DNA from: Sipunculus nudus
Taxonomy: Eukaryota > Annelida > Sipuncula > Golfingiida > Sipunculidae
Assembly (NCBI GenBank): GCA_026874595.1
Contig: CM049311.1
Coordinates: 49,975,676 to 50,039,675, forward strand
DNA: 64,000 nucleotides
Direction: 5' to 3'
The notes under the pieces were generated by a model, which was not told where the DNA came from, did no database searches, and was given only the letters and a program-made list of their open reading frames with translations. The position numbers and the translations under genes were made by a program. This document shows, piece by piece, positions 30,670 to 42,779 of this stretch (the first letter of the stretch is position 1; the number at the start of each line of letters is the position of its first letter).

Positions 30670-31785
30670 AATTTATATGATAAATACACGAAAGATCATC
30701 ATAGTTACATTACGTCTTTTAATATCCTTATAGATAGCGTAAAATTTCCAAAATAATCAACATCATCATGAAAAAAGTAAAATTACCTTTGTGATCTCAT
30801 TAATGTAAACATTTGTAATTAAAAGATGACTAATTGCCATTCAACGACATGTTGTTAAATGAAGTTAATTTAGTGTTAAATATAACAAATCTTGTTATAA
30901 AGTAAGGTATAATCTCAATTCTCATCTTGTTGTCTCCTTTGAGGAATATAGGAGACGTTGGGGAAGGGAAATGAGGAAGGGGGGGGGGTACTACTTAAGC
31001 AGTATGGGTACACTGTATAAACATGACATATTTTATCATACAATGTGTATGTTGCTTCGTGCTTAAAAATTATGTACAATGTTATTGTTCTTAGTGCTAA
31101 ATATCTGTAGTTTGTATTAATGAGCATTTATTAATTGTATGAATAATTTTCATATGAGCACTGAAATAAACCCCTGAATTTCCAGGGGCGGATCATATTT
31201 AATTATCAGGGTACATTATTTAAGATGTTATCGTAAATGTACAACTTAAAAGCGTTTTAAAGTTTTATTTCTACAAACAAATCTTGAAAACCAACAAACA
31301 GTAATCTTACTCTTACGTTATCTGGCCACTTAGGTAATGTACTTGAAACAAATTTTTCTTTTAAGCTTAACAACAGCCACAGAAATGAAACAGCTGATAC
31401 AAATTGATATTTTAAAATACACATGTAGATGATGAAGAAATGGCATAATAGCGCACGGTTGTTCATTGTTACACGTAACATGTCAGACTTTGTTATCTAT
31501 TGGAAAATGACAGAAATTCGTTTACATATAAGCATTTGTAAGATACTTATAATACATGTATACAGCAAATTAAAGGGGTTAACATTACAATGCTTCAACT
31601 TTTGCTATGTAAAATCAGATATTTCAATTAAAAAGTAGAACATTTCTGTGGTGAGTAAATACTTACATCTAACGTATATGATGTGGCATAGTTATGTTAC
31701 ATTTGACCATTGCTGGTTCCCTTCATTTGGCATAGAATCCTCTTCTTGCCACATATTTAAAAAAACAAGACAATACGATATTAAC
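30670..31785. other. Gene-free stretch downstream of large pseudogene
   Basis: AT-rich, with no coding region. CAGGGGCGGATC at 31183 resembles the 30636 and 37264 words and could be a transposon terminus; CCCCTG lies just outside it. A G-run lies near 30983. Confidence 0.45.
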
Positions 31786-31792
31786 AAACAGT

Positions 31793-34700
31793 TCATTTAT
31801 CTTGTCGACTGCAGTTGCCGGAACATGCACAAAGAGCAGTGCACTTGAGGTTAGATCTGACGCATTTACATGGCCCTCGGCAAGCTTTTTTGCAACTGCA
31901 GTGGATAAGCTCATAGCACGCTTTACTTGCTTCAGGCAAGGTTGTCCACTTTGGTTTCCAACCGTTATCCGTATGAACCCATCCCAAATCAGCGGGGGAT
32001 GGTAGATTTGGCTGAGTAATCATTGCCTGGCCCTATACATAAGCAGCCTGGAAAACTGCCCTGTGTGCTGCTTTAGGGCTCCTTGGGTCGGTGGAATGTT
32101 CTCTAGAGTCCGTGCACCTTGGGAAAAGAGCGTTTGCCGAGCTTCATTGACACGGGTTGCATCAGATGTCCTTGAGTAAAGCAGGACAACAAATCTCTCA
32201 ATTTGTTCATAAGCGTCATCATCAATTTCTACAGGATATTTTGATAGATCAGCAAACACACGAGTAATTTCAGGAAAAACCGTCCAAACGTCCCAGGCAG
32301 TTTTTTTTCCTCCGCCTGCAAATGCTGATGAAATGTCGCATCCTGTGATTGCGTGAAAGAAAGGTAACGCTGATGCTTTCTCAGGTCCCATGGCCAATGC
32401 GATAGAGTGAGCCCGAATGTACCGGAAATGTTTGCCGACACCAAAAGCTATCCACAGTTCAAGTACATTTAGCCTGTGCATGTTTGCTACTGCCAAGACA
32501 ACTACATCTGTGTCTACTGTTCTTATAAGCAGTTTTTGATGACCTGCACTTGAAGGATGAGCTGCATGCAATAGCGTGCGCGTGTCAGCCTCCTCATGGC
32601 TACAAGGTTCCAGCTGTGTAACTGATCCTACGCCACGTGCATGCCTCGTAAAGACTTTATCATCAAGACTAGTGATAAGTTGCTTGTTACCAACTTAAAT
32701 TTCCAACATTTTTTGCGCCAAGAAGCTGATTAACTCTTTCTTGTTTTCACTGTTTCTGAGGAACTCATTCCAGTTTCTAGGAATGGCCGTCTTGTCTGAA
32801 ACCCTTCTTCGGATACCTTCCCCACGAATTTCCCGCGTTTGACCTTTAAGACTGTTTGAACGGTATTGGTCCCACACAACATCCAGTCTTTCCATATGTT
32901 TCAACTGTGACTCAATATAGGGAATAAATTCAGCTGAAGCATAGTCTGCAAATGTTTTGGAAGACTTTGGCTTTATCATGTGGACAATAGCAGCTCCGTC
33001 TAAAATCATAGCTGTGATGTCATCAGGCGATTCAACATGGCCTTTGTCCATTGCTTCCAGGCATGGTAGAAGATCCGACTTTGACCCTAATCGTAGTTTA
33101 CCCTCCGAGGAAAGGGAAGGGGGTTCTGCCTGATTCTCATGGGCGAAAAATTTTTCTAAATTTCCATCACGAGACTGACAGGCTATGTACAGACGCGAAA
33201 ACAACTGTCGGTCTTTCTTCAGGGCAGAAGTCTGAAGCTTTGACTTTGAATGTTTCTCTGGAGGGCTTCGAAACAAAGGCAAATTGTTCTTTTTTATGAT
33301 ATCTGTGATTGGCCGTTCGTTCCCCGAAATTCTTTCAGTCACGAAAGCTTCATATTGCACAACCCCGGTTTCCTTTGCTGATCTAATCGAATTCACGATA
33401 GAAGCATCCATTATTCGCTTTGTGTCTAGTGTCAATAGGTCTGTGGTACACTCTAAAAAAGGGTTTCCGTGCTCTTCAAATGTAGTGACGATGGCCTGAA
33501 CATCTTTCGCAAAGGCTGCCTGCACGTGAGCTGCTTCTTCGTGATGATCGACAAGACCCTTTTCACTCCAAAGAGTATCCTCAAATTCGCTGACAGCTCG
33601 AGCGACCTCTGGTCCAGCCAGCATCCACCTTCGTAGGGCAGCAGGATCATCAAACAGGCCAACAGCTCCACCCTCTCCTTTCACGTATCTATTTGACTGT
33701 TCATGAGATTGGTCAAGTGCCAAGAGTGAAAATCGATGAGATGACCTCTGGACTACGAAGTTACCATTCTTGAATTCATGAAACAGTGCCGGATGTCTTT
33801 TCTTTAGGCTTACCAAATCGCGAATGTGCACCGGTAACCATCTGGAGTAATGCACATGATCAAGTGCAAAAAACCAAGGCATGAACTTGTCCAGAATATA
33901 AATGTACAAGAGAAAGTTTCCCTCACGCTGTGCTCTCACAAACTGATTCATGAGTAGCTGAAGCTCAATTAGTGTTCCAGTAGAAAAACATTAACTGACA
34001 CCAATTATCAAATGACAGTTGTTCTGTGCTATGGTCGCTATCCGGTGATACATTGATCCCAAAGGCAGATTGCTGGAGAATATGAAGAGCAGAAACTGTC
34101 ACCTGATGGGCATAGCGGGTTCTTTTTACATGCGAAGCTGTGCTTCTGCTTTTCCTGGAGAGGTTACATTTGCATCTACTAAGGCTGTAGACCAGCCACT
34201 TCCTTCCAACCAGTCCCCAAGGACATGGTGGATGGCAATCTCAATATGCAGGCCTCCCATCATGACAAAGTACTTGTCTTCTCCTAGGGTATCTAGCGAT
34301 GTCCACTGAATCTGTTTAGCAAGACTGTACAAAGGCTGATCCATTGTTATAACAGGTACCTGACCAGGGTTAAGGTGCTGAGTGGCATCTCTGACTATAT
34401 TCATTGCATGTTTTATCATAGCAGGGGACTGAGATTTTTCATGGAACAAGGGCATCACAGCTATGTTTGCTTTTGGGCGAACATCTGTACCTTGCAATTG
34501 GGAATGGAATGCAGCCCAAGAAATGAAATCATTTTTCTCAAGCTTTTCTTTCTTGAGAATGCGTTGAACCTCAAACAACCACTCTTTTTCTTTTTCAGAT
34601 GATTTAGGCAGGTGCACGCCACTTAGTCTCACATAGCCTGAAGAAGATGGTACAATGGGATTTTCTTTTTTCAGAACAGCTGGGGGGACTATGCTATAGC

Positions 34701-36363
34701 ATGCTGGTAGCTGTAATATTTTTGTCTCTGTTGAAGAAGTATCACTGTGAATAATATCTCGGCTGATACCTGGAGAAAACTGGTCAAATGGTTGGTCAAA
34801 GATACGGCTGTTCCATGGAAAGAATCCTGTGCAGTGGAGGACGATGGATTGTGATCCAAATTATCTACCGCCGCTGTTGTGAACACCCCTTTTCTCAGTG
34901 ATGCAGGGCACACGACTCCTTCTTCGTTGTACATTGCACAAACAGAATTTGCCATATTTGTGGATATCTGAATCAGGCGATCGTATGAGATAGACAATCC
35001 TAACCTATGCATTTTATCAACAAGAGACCTTTTTCTAGTGGCAGCATGGGTCATCAATCCAAGATATATTGGAAGTGGCGTTTCTCTGTCAGTACTATGG
35101 CGAACAGAACCTCCTGGTGAACGAACGCGATTTGCACTATTGAATATCAGCAATTGTGATATGACCGAAGCTATGTTGCTCCGACCTTGCTCCTGGCCTG
35201 CTTGTGTCTGGTGCATAATGTTTGGACCTTCAAGAACCATTCGAACGAGAGTGAGGAGTGAATTAGGCACTGCTTTTTGCTGACAATCTTTGTGAAATGA
35301 ACCTTGGAACTTCTCTTGCTTTGTCAGTATTTGCTTACGAACAATTTGAGCTGCCTTTGCCAATATCATTGCCTCTGAATCAGCACTGTGCTCACACGCA
35401 AATTTTAAAGCTTGGCCAATATCTTTATCATATGCAAGGAGTACGTCTCTGCCTTGAGCCTGGGCCTTCAGTTCAGGAATATTGGCTAGTAGTATGTCCT
35501 TCACTCTTGTGGAATGTATCCTCCCTTGAATATCGCAACCCAGATCTTCCAATCGAGATGTGTAGATTTTAACAAGATCTGACAATTTGAAAACAGGTGC
35601 AATGGCATCATCAGAACCTGACTCTTTGATGAAGGATGCTAGTTCTGCTAAGAGTACAGCCTGTGTGGATATTGACTTGTCACCATGACCAGGAAAATCA
35701 GTTTGTTCACTTAAATACTTGCGCATTCGGTTGTATAATGCTACCAAACAATGTTTATGATAAAGGGCATCTAATGCATGCATATCGGACAATGCCAATT
35801 TTGCAAACAATTTTGAATCTTGCAGAGCTGTTGCACATTCTCTCACCCTCTTATCTATACCTTGTGTGCTTGCTCTGTGGAGCTCCCCGACCCTTTGGTC
35901 ACAAAAGAAACACTTTGTTTCATCAAAATAATCAGCAGTTGAAGAATCCAAGGATGACCTTGTTTTCTTTGGACTAGGTTCTACCACTGTTTCAAATGAG
36001 CTTTTCTCAAGCGTCTGGTACTGAGCCCTTTTCAGTTTGTCAGCGCTACACTTAGTATAACAAGATTTGTGATATACAGCTTGATGAGCCTCAAGTGTCT
36101 CTACAATACCAGACCCGTCATGAAGTCTACTAACATTTATATTCATAGGCACATAGTTTTATCTTTTTTTAAAATTCTATCAAGTTGTTAGCAATGTATT
36201 GATAACTAGACTGTGATACTTTTCTTCTTGAAGGACATGTTAAAGTTTGATCTGGTTTATCTTCTTGGCATAGGAAACACAACTGCCAGTTCGTTGGCTG
36301 CACGTCTGTGCTCGTTTGGTCACTGGGGCCGGGAGTTATCAGTTTGTATGATTTAGACATCAT
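31793..36363 (-). pseudogene. Multi-copy metazoan protein with PIN-like core and CXC tail, broken
   Basis: One intronless minus-strand gene of about 1,450 codons can be followed through frameshifts near 36165, 34795, 34135, 33975 and 32065 and in-frame stops at 32695 (TAA) and about 32045 (TAG replacing a likely Trp codon). From the N terminus: Cys-rich start (LCFLCQEDKPDQTLTCP), paired His/Cys blocks (YHKSCYTKC; CFFCDQ; ALYHKHCLVALYNR), a long middle, then CSHEEADTR (about 32600-32578), TVDTDVVVLAVA and GCDISSAFAGGGKKTAWDVW. It ends in a Cys-rich CXC-type stretch (CSCKKACRGPCKC...CTALCACSGNC). The HEEADTR/DTDV/GCD acidic set suggests a PIN/FEN1-like nuclease fold (inference). I recognise the overall plan from uncharacterised multi-copy proteins of cnidarians, sea urchins and molluscs; no function is established that I know of. 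Flanking inverted repeats suggest mobility. Confidence 0.75.
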
Positions 36364-36369
36364 TGTTAA

Positions 36370-37228
36370 TCAGTTCTTCTCTATTAATCATATAAGTATA
36401 TCATGCCACCACCAAAAAGACTATTCTATACAAGAGTATCAACAGGAAACATGCAGGAAATTCAGATGGTTGTAAAGCAGGTTAAGATGCTTTTGAGTGA
36501 AAGACCGTCAGAGAGGCGGTGCATCTGACCATTCTTTGTTAGAAAGGAAGCTTGCAGAATTACCTAAAACAGAAAAGAAAGGTTTTGTAAGTCATAATAT
36601 TATCTAAAGGCAAAGAAACACGAGTTTAAATTAATCAGTCAATTAAGAAAGAAAAGCACTCAATCAGATACATAAGAATATTAATTCACACACCGGCACT
36701 AAGATAAATGAAGGATAAAAGTAGACTTACAGACAGACATGCACACACACGCACAAATATACACACCCAGAAGAACAGGGAAAACAGGCAGGCAGAATTC
36801 CGAAAAATTGTTACTAAATAATTAACTTGCTCTTTGATAGGCTGATAGACAAACATAAATAATTATAATTATATACATGTATTCATTCATGCTGGCACCA
36901 TTCATGCTGGCACCATACCCGTTATTAAGTTAATTATTCAACTAACGGTAGGCCTACGTTTGTTATAATTTACATGAAACGTATGCAATATATATATCTT
37001 AAAATTAAAAAGGCGTAATAAATCGCGTTAGTTCTGCACAATACTTGATAATTAATTACGTTCTGCGCCGTTATCATTAATGCAGATCGCTTGTTAAACT
37101 GAATTAACTTCACTTGAAAGTAAAGTTTGAGCATCAGCAGAGTTCTGTATTCCATGTGCTGCAAAATAAAGGCCCTTGATCGAAAACTTTTAGATTAGAC
37201 ATAATTTATCATTTATTTAATTTTTTTA
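36370..37228. other. Upstream flank of the large pseudogene
   Basis: No coding frame. A 15-bp word TTCATGCTGGCACCA is repeated in tandem at 36886-36916. AT-rich otherwise. No promoter element is convincing. Confidence 0.45.
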
Positions 37229-37229
37229 T

Positions 37230-37395
37230 AGGTACCCCCGAAGTAATTGCAGGACCCACCCCTGAAATACCATGAATATTTCGTGGAACTATTTCTTAAA
37301 CGAAAGCCAGTGTACAATACTACAACTGTACCAAATTTGGTACTTTTATCACAATTTGAACAATTTTGCCATTAGCCGCCGCACTACTATGTAAA
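37230..37395 (-). repeat. Right arm of inverted repeat flanking the 31.8-36.4 kb gene
   Basis: Reverse complement matches 30505-30668 in three blocks, with the best 30 bp at 37330-37359 (one mismatch). Confidence 0.6.
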
Positions 37396-39192
37396 ACAGT
37401 ATACGAAGACCAAAACCTTAGACAAACTGTACAAAATCACGAATATCTGGAATCCTTTGTAGGCGGAGAGCACCTCTCACAAACCTTTAACAGGGTTCGT
37501 ACGCACCTTGAAAACCTTAAAAAGTGCTTGAATTTGGTTATTTCAATTTCAAGGGCCTGAAAAGTGCTTGAAAAGAGAGAGAGTGGTTTGGAAAAGTGCT
37601 TGAAAAATAAAATTTTGTTAAAAAGTGTGATGTATGTTGTGTTTATGCAGCCCAGTTATTTTAATATCGACCTCCGGTCTTCTCTAAGTCAAACAAATGT
37701 GTGAAATAGAGTGAACCCAATCGTGAATGAATGAGACTGCATGGGCAGTGAAAGTGACATGTAACAATTAAGTTAACATACGAGATTAATAACCATGCTT
37801 CTTATCAAATAGTGAGCTGCTTTTACTGTTAATATCATAAAAAAATCTTTAATTGAAAGCTCAATACACGCTAGGCGAGTTCGCGTACAAGTATTTTCAC
37901 AAGAATTATGGTTTAAACTGAAATGTAGGCCTTATACTACAGGGATTATTAAAACAGCTATATTGAAGAAATTTGTCCAAAGGAAATAATTATATAGGAA
38001 AAAACCGGGGGAATAATATATGTGAAATATATCTTAAAGGAAGAATTTGAATTTGAGCGATAATAATAATATAAAACTAATTCGCTCCGTAGAATGTTTA
38101 AATCAAGTTAACTATACGTTTTACATTGGTAACTCGGCGATAATAAGTATATCAGATCATATTTCTCCAATAAACCCGATCCAATTTTGTTTAGATTAAA
38201 TGTGACCCCAATAAAAGTTTTTTCAGTAGGCCTACTGGTTGTGTTATTTTTATCTTGGTACCTGCGCTGTCCACGTGTATGCGCTATGATCGTCATTTTT
38301 TAGGTTACTAAAACCACTGATCAGCGAAATTCAGTTTTCACGCGGCATTAATTTAATTACAGATAAATAGGCCTACTGGTTGTCCGAAATAAGAAAAGTT
38401 GTTTGACAAATGCTGACTCATATTAACATACTTTGTGGTCAGTTTGTTAAAGTCTGGGGTCCATGGGGGAAATTACATTTATTTTTGTTTGCGGTATGAT
38501 AGCTGTTTTTAAGCGTAGTACGCTGGCCGTTCTCAGTGATCAGCGATATACACAGCTTCCAGCGTCTGCCCCCTTCTTGCACCGCATAAAGTTTGCATAA
38601 AGCCCATCCATAAGAGTCCTCTTTTTAAATAAGGTTTTACACTGTTAGTTTTAGTTCCAGTGACACTTTGGACAGGTTTGAATAAAATTCTGGCTGCGTC
38701 TGTGACCGTTAGAAAACGACCTCCACAGGTGTTGCCCGAGCATCTGTTGCGGTAAACGGCACGGCAGAAACCTCGTGACGACAAGGTTGTGCCTTAAATG
38801 ATGTTGTTACGAAGCTTGACTTGTATTGTTTTGAATAATATGATAATATCATACCCTTATATCGTGTGAGGGTAACATATAATAAGCTTTTATTGATTTA
38901 TTTGTCGTTTAAAACTTGAATGAATATCCTCAACGATCGCCAAACTGTCGGAGTTCTTTGGCACTCGTTTTGCCGGAGCATTTCATTCAAATGTTTAAGT
39001 TTGAACAAGTCGGCGAATCACAGAGCCCCTTTAAAGATATTCTAGATTTTAGACCCTCATTATCAGATTATGTAACTCATGCTAGATGGGTGGTCATTTT
39101 GAACGTTAAGTTAAAAATATAGGCCGCTTTGTATTCAACAGGGACAGGTTACTTAAGAATAAATTACAGGCAATTGAAATGCTTCCTTGTAA

Positions 39193-39354
39193 CTATTACT
39201 TATATTATATCTGACCTTTTCGTAGCGTTTTCACTTTATTTGGTCCATCTCTTTATTATTTACTTAATATTTATAATTAAATGTTGGTATTGATTTAATA
39301 ATAAAGAGATGGTCCATATAGTGTGAAAGGTCAGATAAGTTGTTATAAGTAAAT
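39193..39354. repeat. Imperfect palindrome (foldback MITE-like)
   Basis: Arms read ACTTATATTATATCTGACCTT ending ..GGTCCATCTCTTTATTATT on the left and the complement on the right, separated by about 40 AT-rich bases. The strongest perfect block is GGTCCATCTCTTTATTATT. The left arm has small insertions. It may be a small foldback element inserted in the hAT-like element. Confidence 0.75.
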
Positions 39355-39403
39355 GAACAAATAAAACCGAAATCTACACTGATAGCAATTCAAGCAATAT
39401 AAA

Positions 39404-39511
39404 GCATGGTTGGCCATAGATCCATCATCGAACAACCGCGTGAAGTGCATTTTGTGTCGCAAGACTTTTGATGTCGTCAACATAGGCGAAGCATATCTGA
39501 CTGTCCATTTT
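39404..39511 (+). pseudogene. BED-type zinc-finger remnant of a transposase
   Basis: The plus strand reads AWLAIDPSSNNRVKCILCRK then TFDVVNIGEAYLTVHF before a stop. The C-X2-C pair followed by a (N)MGE..L..H block is the BED-like finger found at the N terminus of hAT-type transposases (KCTLCKKTF...NMGE..L..H in relatives). The second His is replaced or lost. It reads toward the nearer element end, which is unusual for an N-terminal exon, so internal rearrangement is likely. Confidence 0.6.
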
Positions 39512-39599
39512 TGATGTCCTTCAAATACTTTTCAGATCTTTTCCTTGAAAAGTGCTTGAATTTTTTTTCATGATAAGTGTATGAACCCTGTTTAATGCA

Positions 39600-42500
39600 A
39601 GGTAAGACTATTTTGAGAAAAGCAAATAATTTTGAATATAGGGCTCCAGGAAAATATCCCCCTAGACGTTTACCCCTGACAATAAGCCCCCGGACAATTA
39701 CCCCTAGTGAACCCCGGCCACACACCAGTGGCCAGTCAGTCCATGGTACTGTTACCCCTTGCATTATCTGAAATATCAGATGACAGCAGTGACAGGGAGA
39801 GCCTGATTTCTCAATCGACAACGGAGGTGCCAAACCCGTATTTGGCTCTGGTACCCACACCAGAAGAAGTACGTAAACCATTACCAGGTGTGAGTGGAGG
39901 GAATCCATCTTGGCAAACAGAGAATACAGTGGATATTGTGGACCGTGCACTTCAGCTGATAAGTTACTTTGTACAGGTCTTTTTTAAAATTGCTGGGCAG
40001 CAGCGAGGAGGTTGAGGATGCCACCCCAGACTTAGACGTGTGTGCAAGGCCATCAAACGCCATCCCATATGACGCCGACGTACTCAGGTATGGCATATGT
40101 ATTAAATCGACTTTTACAGTATGGACTGTGTGTAACAACGTCGGAGAAAACTAATACCACCAGTTAGGAGAAATGGAAAAGCTGAGTTACAGAAAGGAAG
40201 ATGCTAAGGCATTTTTAACACTTGTGGCCAGTGCTTGTCTTGGAAGGGTTGTGGAAGATCAAAATGGCTGGAGAACTGTTATTAAAATCAAATGTTACAC
40301 ATAATCTGGCTATAGTATTGAAGTCGAATGCATGGATCTAGTTACGGTACACCTGTCTGATCGCAGGGCTATAATTACAAGGTCTCTGGTAAGCTAGTAT
40401 AAAGAAGTTCCTACATGGCTAGTGCTCTGGGCAACTGTCACAGAGTCATTTGTCTGAGGGAAGACCATGTTGGTTGATAAAGAATAGATTTTGATTTTGC
40501 CGTTCTGACCAGTTTGGGTCCTTTTTCCCTGCTACGCTTATGGACTTTGCAAAACATGTTTGGAGCCTGTACTTTATTCTATTACACCGCATGATTTTCT
40601 GCACTAAATATATATGTTCCTTGCGATTTCTCTGCTTTATTACTTCAATAAATGTATTGTGTGTTAAGCTTTTCAGGAATGTTTCGGTAACTATAAAAGC
40701 CTCTTAGCATTTTTTCCTGTTTTTGAGCGAGGTGTCGAGGTTTGGGTTACTCTTTGTAACCGATTCTTGTACTTCACGGTTCGTCTTTTTTTTCTCAACA
40801 CTTCTTGTAAACTGTTTATTGTTCTGTATGGTTTCGATCTTTCCTTTTCCAAGCGCTTTCTGCCCCTAACCTTGTTGGCTGAATCATACAAACGATCAAA
40901 TACTAATGAAATCAGTCAGTTGTGGCTATATTTACAGATTTGGACAATTTATCAGTCCAATGAATAATGTGTGTGCATCACTTCTGATTAAAACTGGTTG
41001 GGCAATTTTTTTTAATATGTTGCATAGTAAGAGGAATATAATTTTGGTCATACTATGTATAAATTTTTTCTTGGGGACATGAACTGAACATTTAATATTG
41101 ATAAAATAATGAACATGGCATCACTAAATTTGGTCAGTGGCTCACCAAATACATGTGTACACCAAATGTTTTCAAAATCTACTGCGCCAATTTAAGGACA
41201 CCGGAACCGACAGACCGCGGACAACAGAATACGGACAGATGGCTTCACCCACAGCACAGCTATGTGTCATATGGCACTACTGGTGGCACCTAGTGTCATC
41301 ATGCATACCAAATTGCTAGTCCAGAACTGGACTGTTTAGGGTCTATTTATAATATGATGTCTATGTTGCCCCGTCACAGTCCAGCACCAAAATGCCACTT
41401 CCCGGGAGTCCAGTGGAGAATCCCACTGGAAGGCTATAGCTACCGTGACAGGCCAACACATGACGAAATATTAGGCCATACTTACGGAAGCGTATTGCTG
41501 CCACCTGGTAAAAAAAATAATTTATCTCGTACGTACGACATAGTATCTCGTACGTACGACATAGTATCTCGTACGTACGACATACTATCTCGTACGTATG
41601 ACATACTATCTCGTACGTACGACATAATAAATCTCACGGATTTGATTCATAGACTAGATAACATGCCAACAGTTATATGTATAAGCAATATGTATATGTT
41701 AAATAATGTATGTTTTCACATTAACTATATATAAAACATCTCCACCTCCTTACAAACCGCTGGACCACCATTGAAAACAACACACACAATCACATATATC
41801 TATTTATTTATAGAATATATTTAAATGCTATTCGATTCACATTTTTTGTGTGTGTCCAGGTTTCTGTAATATTTCAAGCCAGCGAAATATACATCAAATC
41901 GTTGTCTGACAATCATATAAAGAACTCATTTTACGACAGGTGATAAAATAATGTTGGCAGTATATGATGTTATAATAGTGAGCCTGTCATAATATTAATA
42001 AGAAAAAAATCTTGCCTTTACCAAACTGAAACCATTTTTTTAGAAAGAAGGGTTCGGACAAGAGGTAAGCTCCCATATAGCCTGAATTTAAGTAACTGAA
42101 AATGATTATTTGTGGGGCAGGTTTCTAATATTCTAAACTGATCTTTCTAAGAACTAGATTTATACATAACACATCGTGTAGTTGACCTTTTAAACTATTT
42201 AATGCATATACAGCCATTGATATGATTGTTAGGTAGCTGAACAGAAAACAATCAATTTAATGGGGCACGTACAATTTTTATTTTGAACTTAATTATAAAA
42301 AAAAAATATATTAAAAACTATCAATCATGGACGTGCGATTAATCTGAGACAGAAGAATACGAAATTCAAAAATAAGTCTTAACCTCAGGCTGAAATGGTG
42401 GTAAATTCTACACCTTAGATTTGTCTCATTTGCGGATTGGTATACGATCTTATATGTTGTAGACCTACATGTACGTGTAACTCGCCCTTTTGTAAACGGC

Positions 42501-42735
42501 ATGAAGTTCAACTTACGGGATCAAGCACTTCGTTTCATTAATATGAATCATGAACCTCTCCTAATGGGCATCTCTGTATTACAGAACCTCTATAAGTGTC
42601 TGTTAAGTGTTTACATAAGAAGGCCGGGTGACCAGAGGACGGATCTAGGTCGCGCACTTGCGACAATTATGAAAAAGAAAAAAAGAAGAAGAAACACCTA
42701 GAGAAGCTTGAAAACCTTTGAATTATGAATTTATG
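39600..42735. other. Gene-poor stretch
   Basis: A plus-strand frame at 39707-40015 (102 codons, Ser/Asp-rich, EISDDSSDRESLISQ) and a 43-codon frame from 40173 (MEKLSYRKEDAKAFLTLVAS) look protein-like but are unrecognised. 39650-39720 contains repeated CCCCTAGACGTTTACCCC/CCCCGGACAATTACCCC words. A minisatellite is at 41523-41627. The rest is AT-rich and empty. Confidence 0.4.
41523..41627 (+). repeat. 21-bp minisatellite, five units
   Basis: Five copies of TATCTCGTACGTACGACATA plus one base, at 41523, 41544, 41565, 41586 and 41607, with one transition (GTATGA for GTACGA) in the fourth. Each unit contains the 12-bp palindrome TCGTACGTACGA. As 21 is a multiple of three, the surrounding frame encodes a repeated heptapeptide, probably by chance. 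Confidence 0.93.
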
Positions 42736-42739
42736 CTGT

Positions 42740-42758
42740 ACCACCACCTGGTGGTGGT
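42740..42758. repeat. 19-bp palindrome
   Basis: ACCACCACC-T-GGTGGTGGT is a perfect inverted repeat around a single central base, 22 bp outside the long TIR element. Confidence 0.85.
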
Positions 42759-42779
42759 CTAATCTAAACCATCTAATCT

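Larger units (their letters stand above)
37491..39590. mobile_element. hAT-like DNA element, 2.1 kb, TTTAA target site
   Basis: Terminal words CAGGGTTCGTACGC (37491) and its inverted partner ending at 39590 (CAGGGTTCATACAC on the minus strand) face each other, each followed by subterminal AAGTGCTTGAA words. TTTAA occurs immediately outside both ends (37486-37490 and 39591-39595), so the target duplication is TTTAA or TTAA. Inside are a zinc-finger remnant at 39404-39511, a ~160-bp palindrome at 39193-39354 and an unassigned 83-codon minus-strand frame at 38533-38784. No transposase core survives. Confidence 0.65.

Noticed and set aside
41354-41734. 126-codon frame with a sevenfold residue repeat
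   Set aside because: The heptapeptide repeat is the translation of a 21-bp minisatellite; flanks lack protein features.
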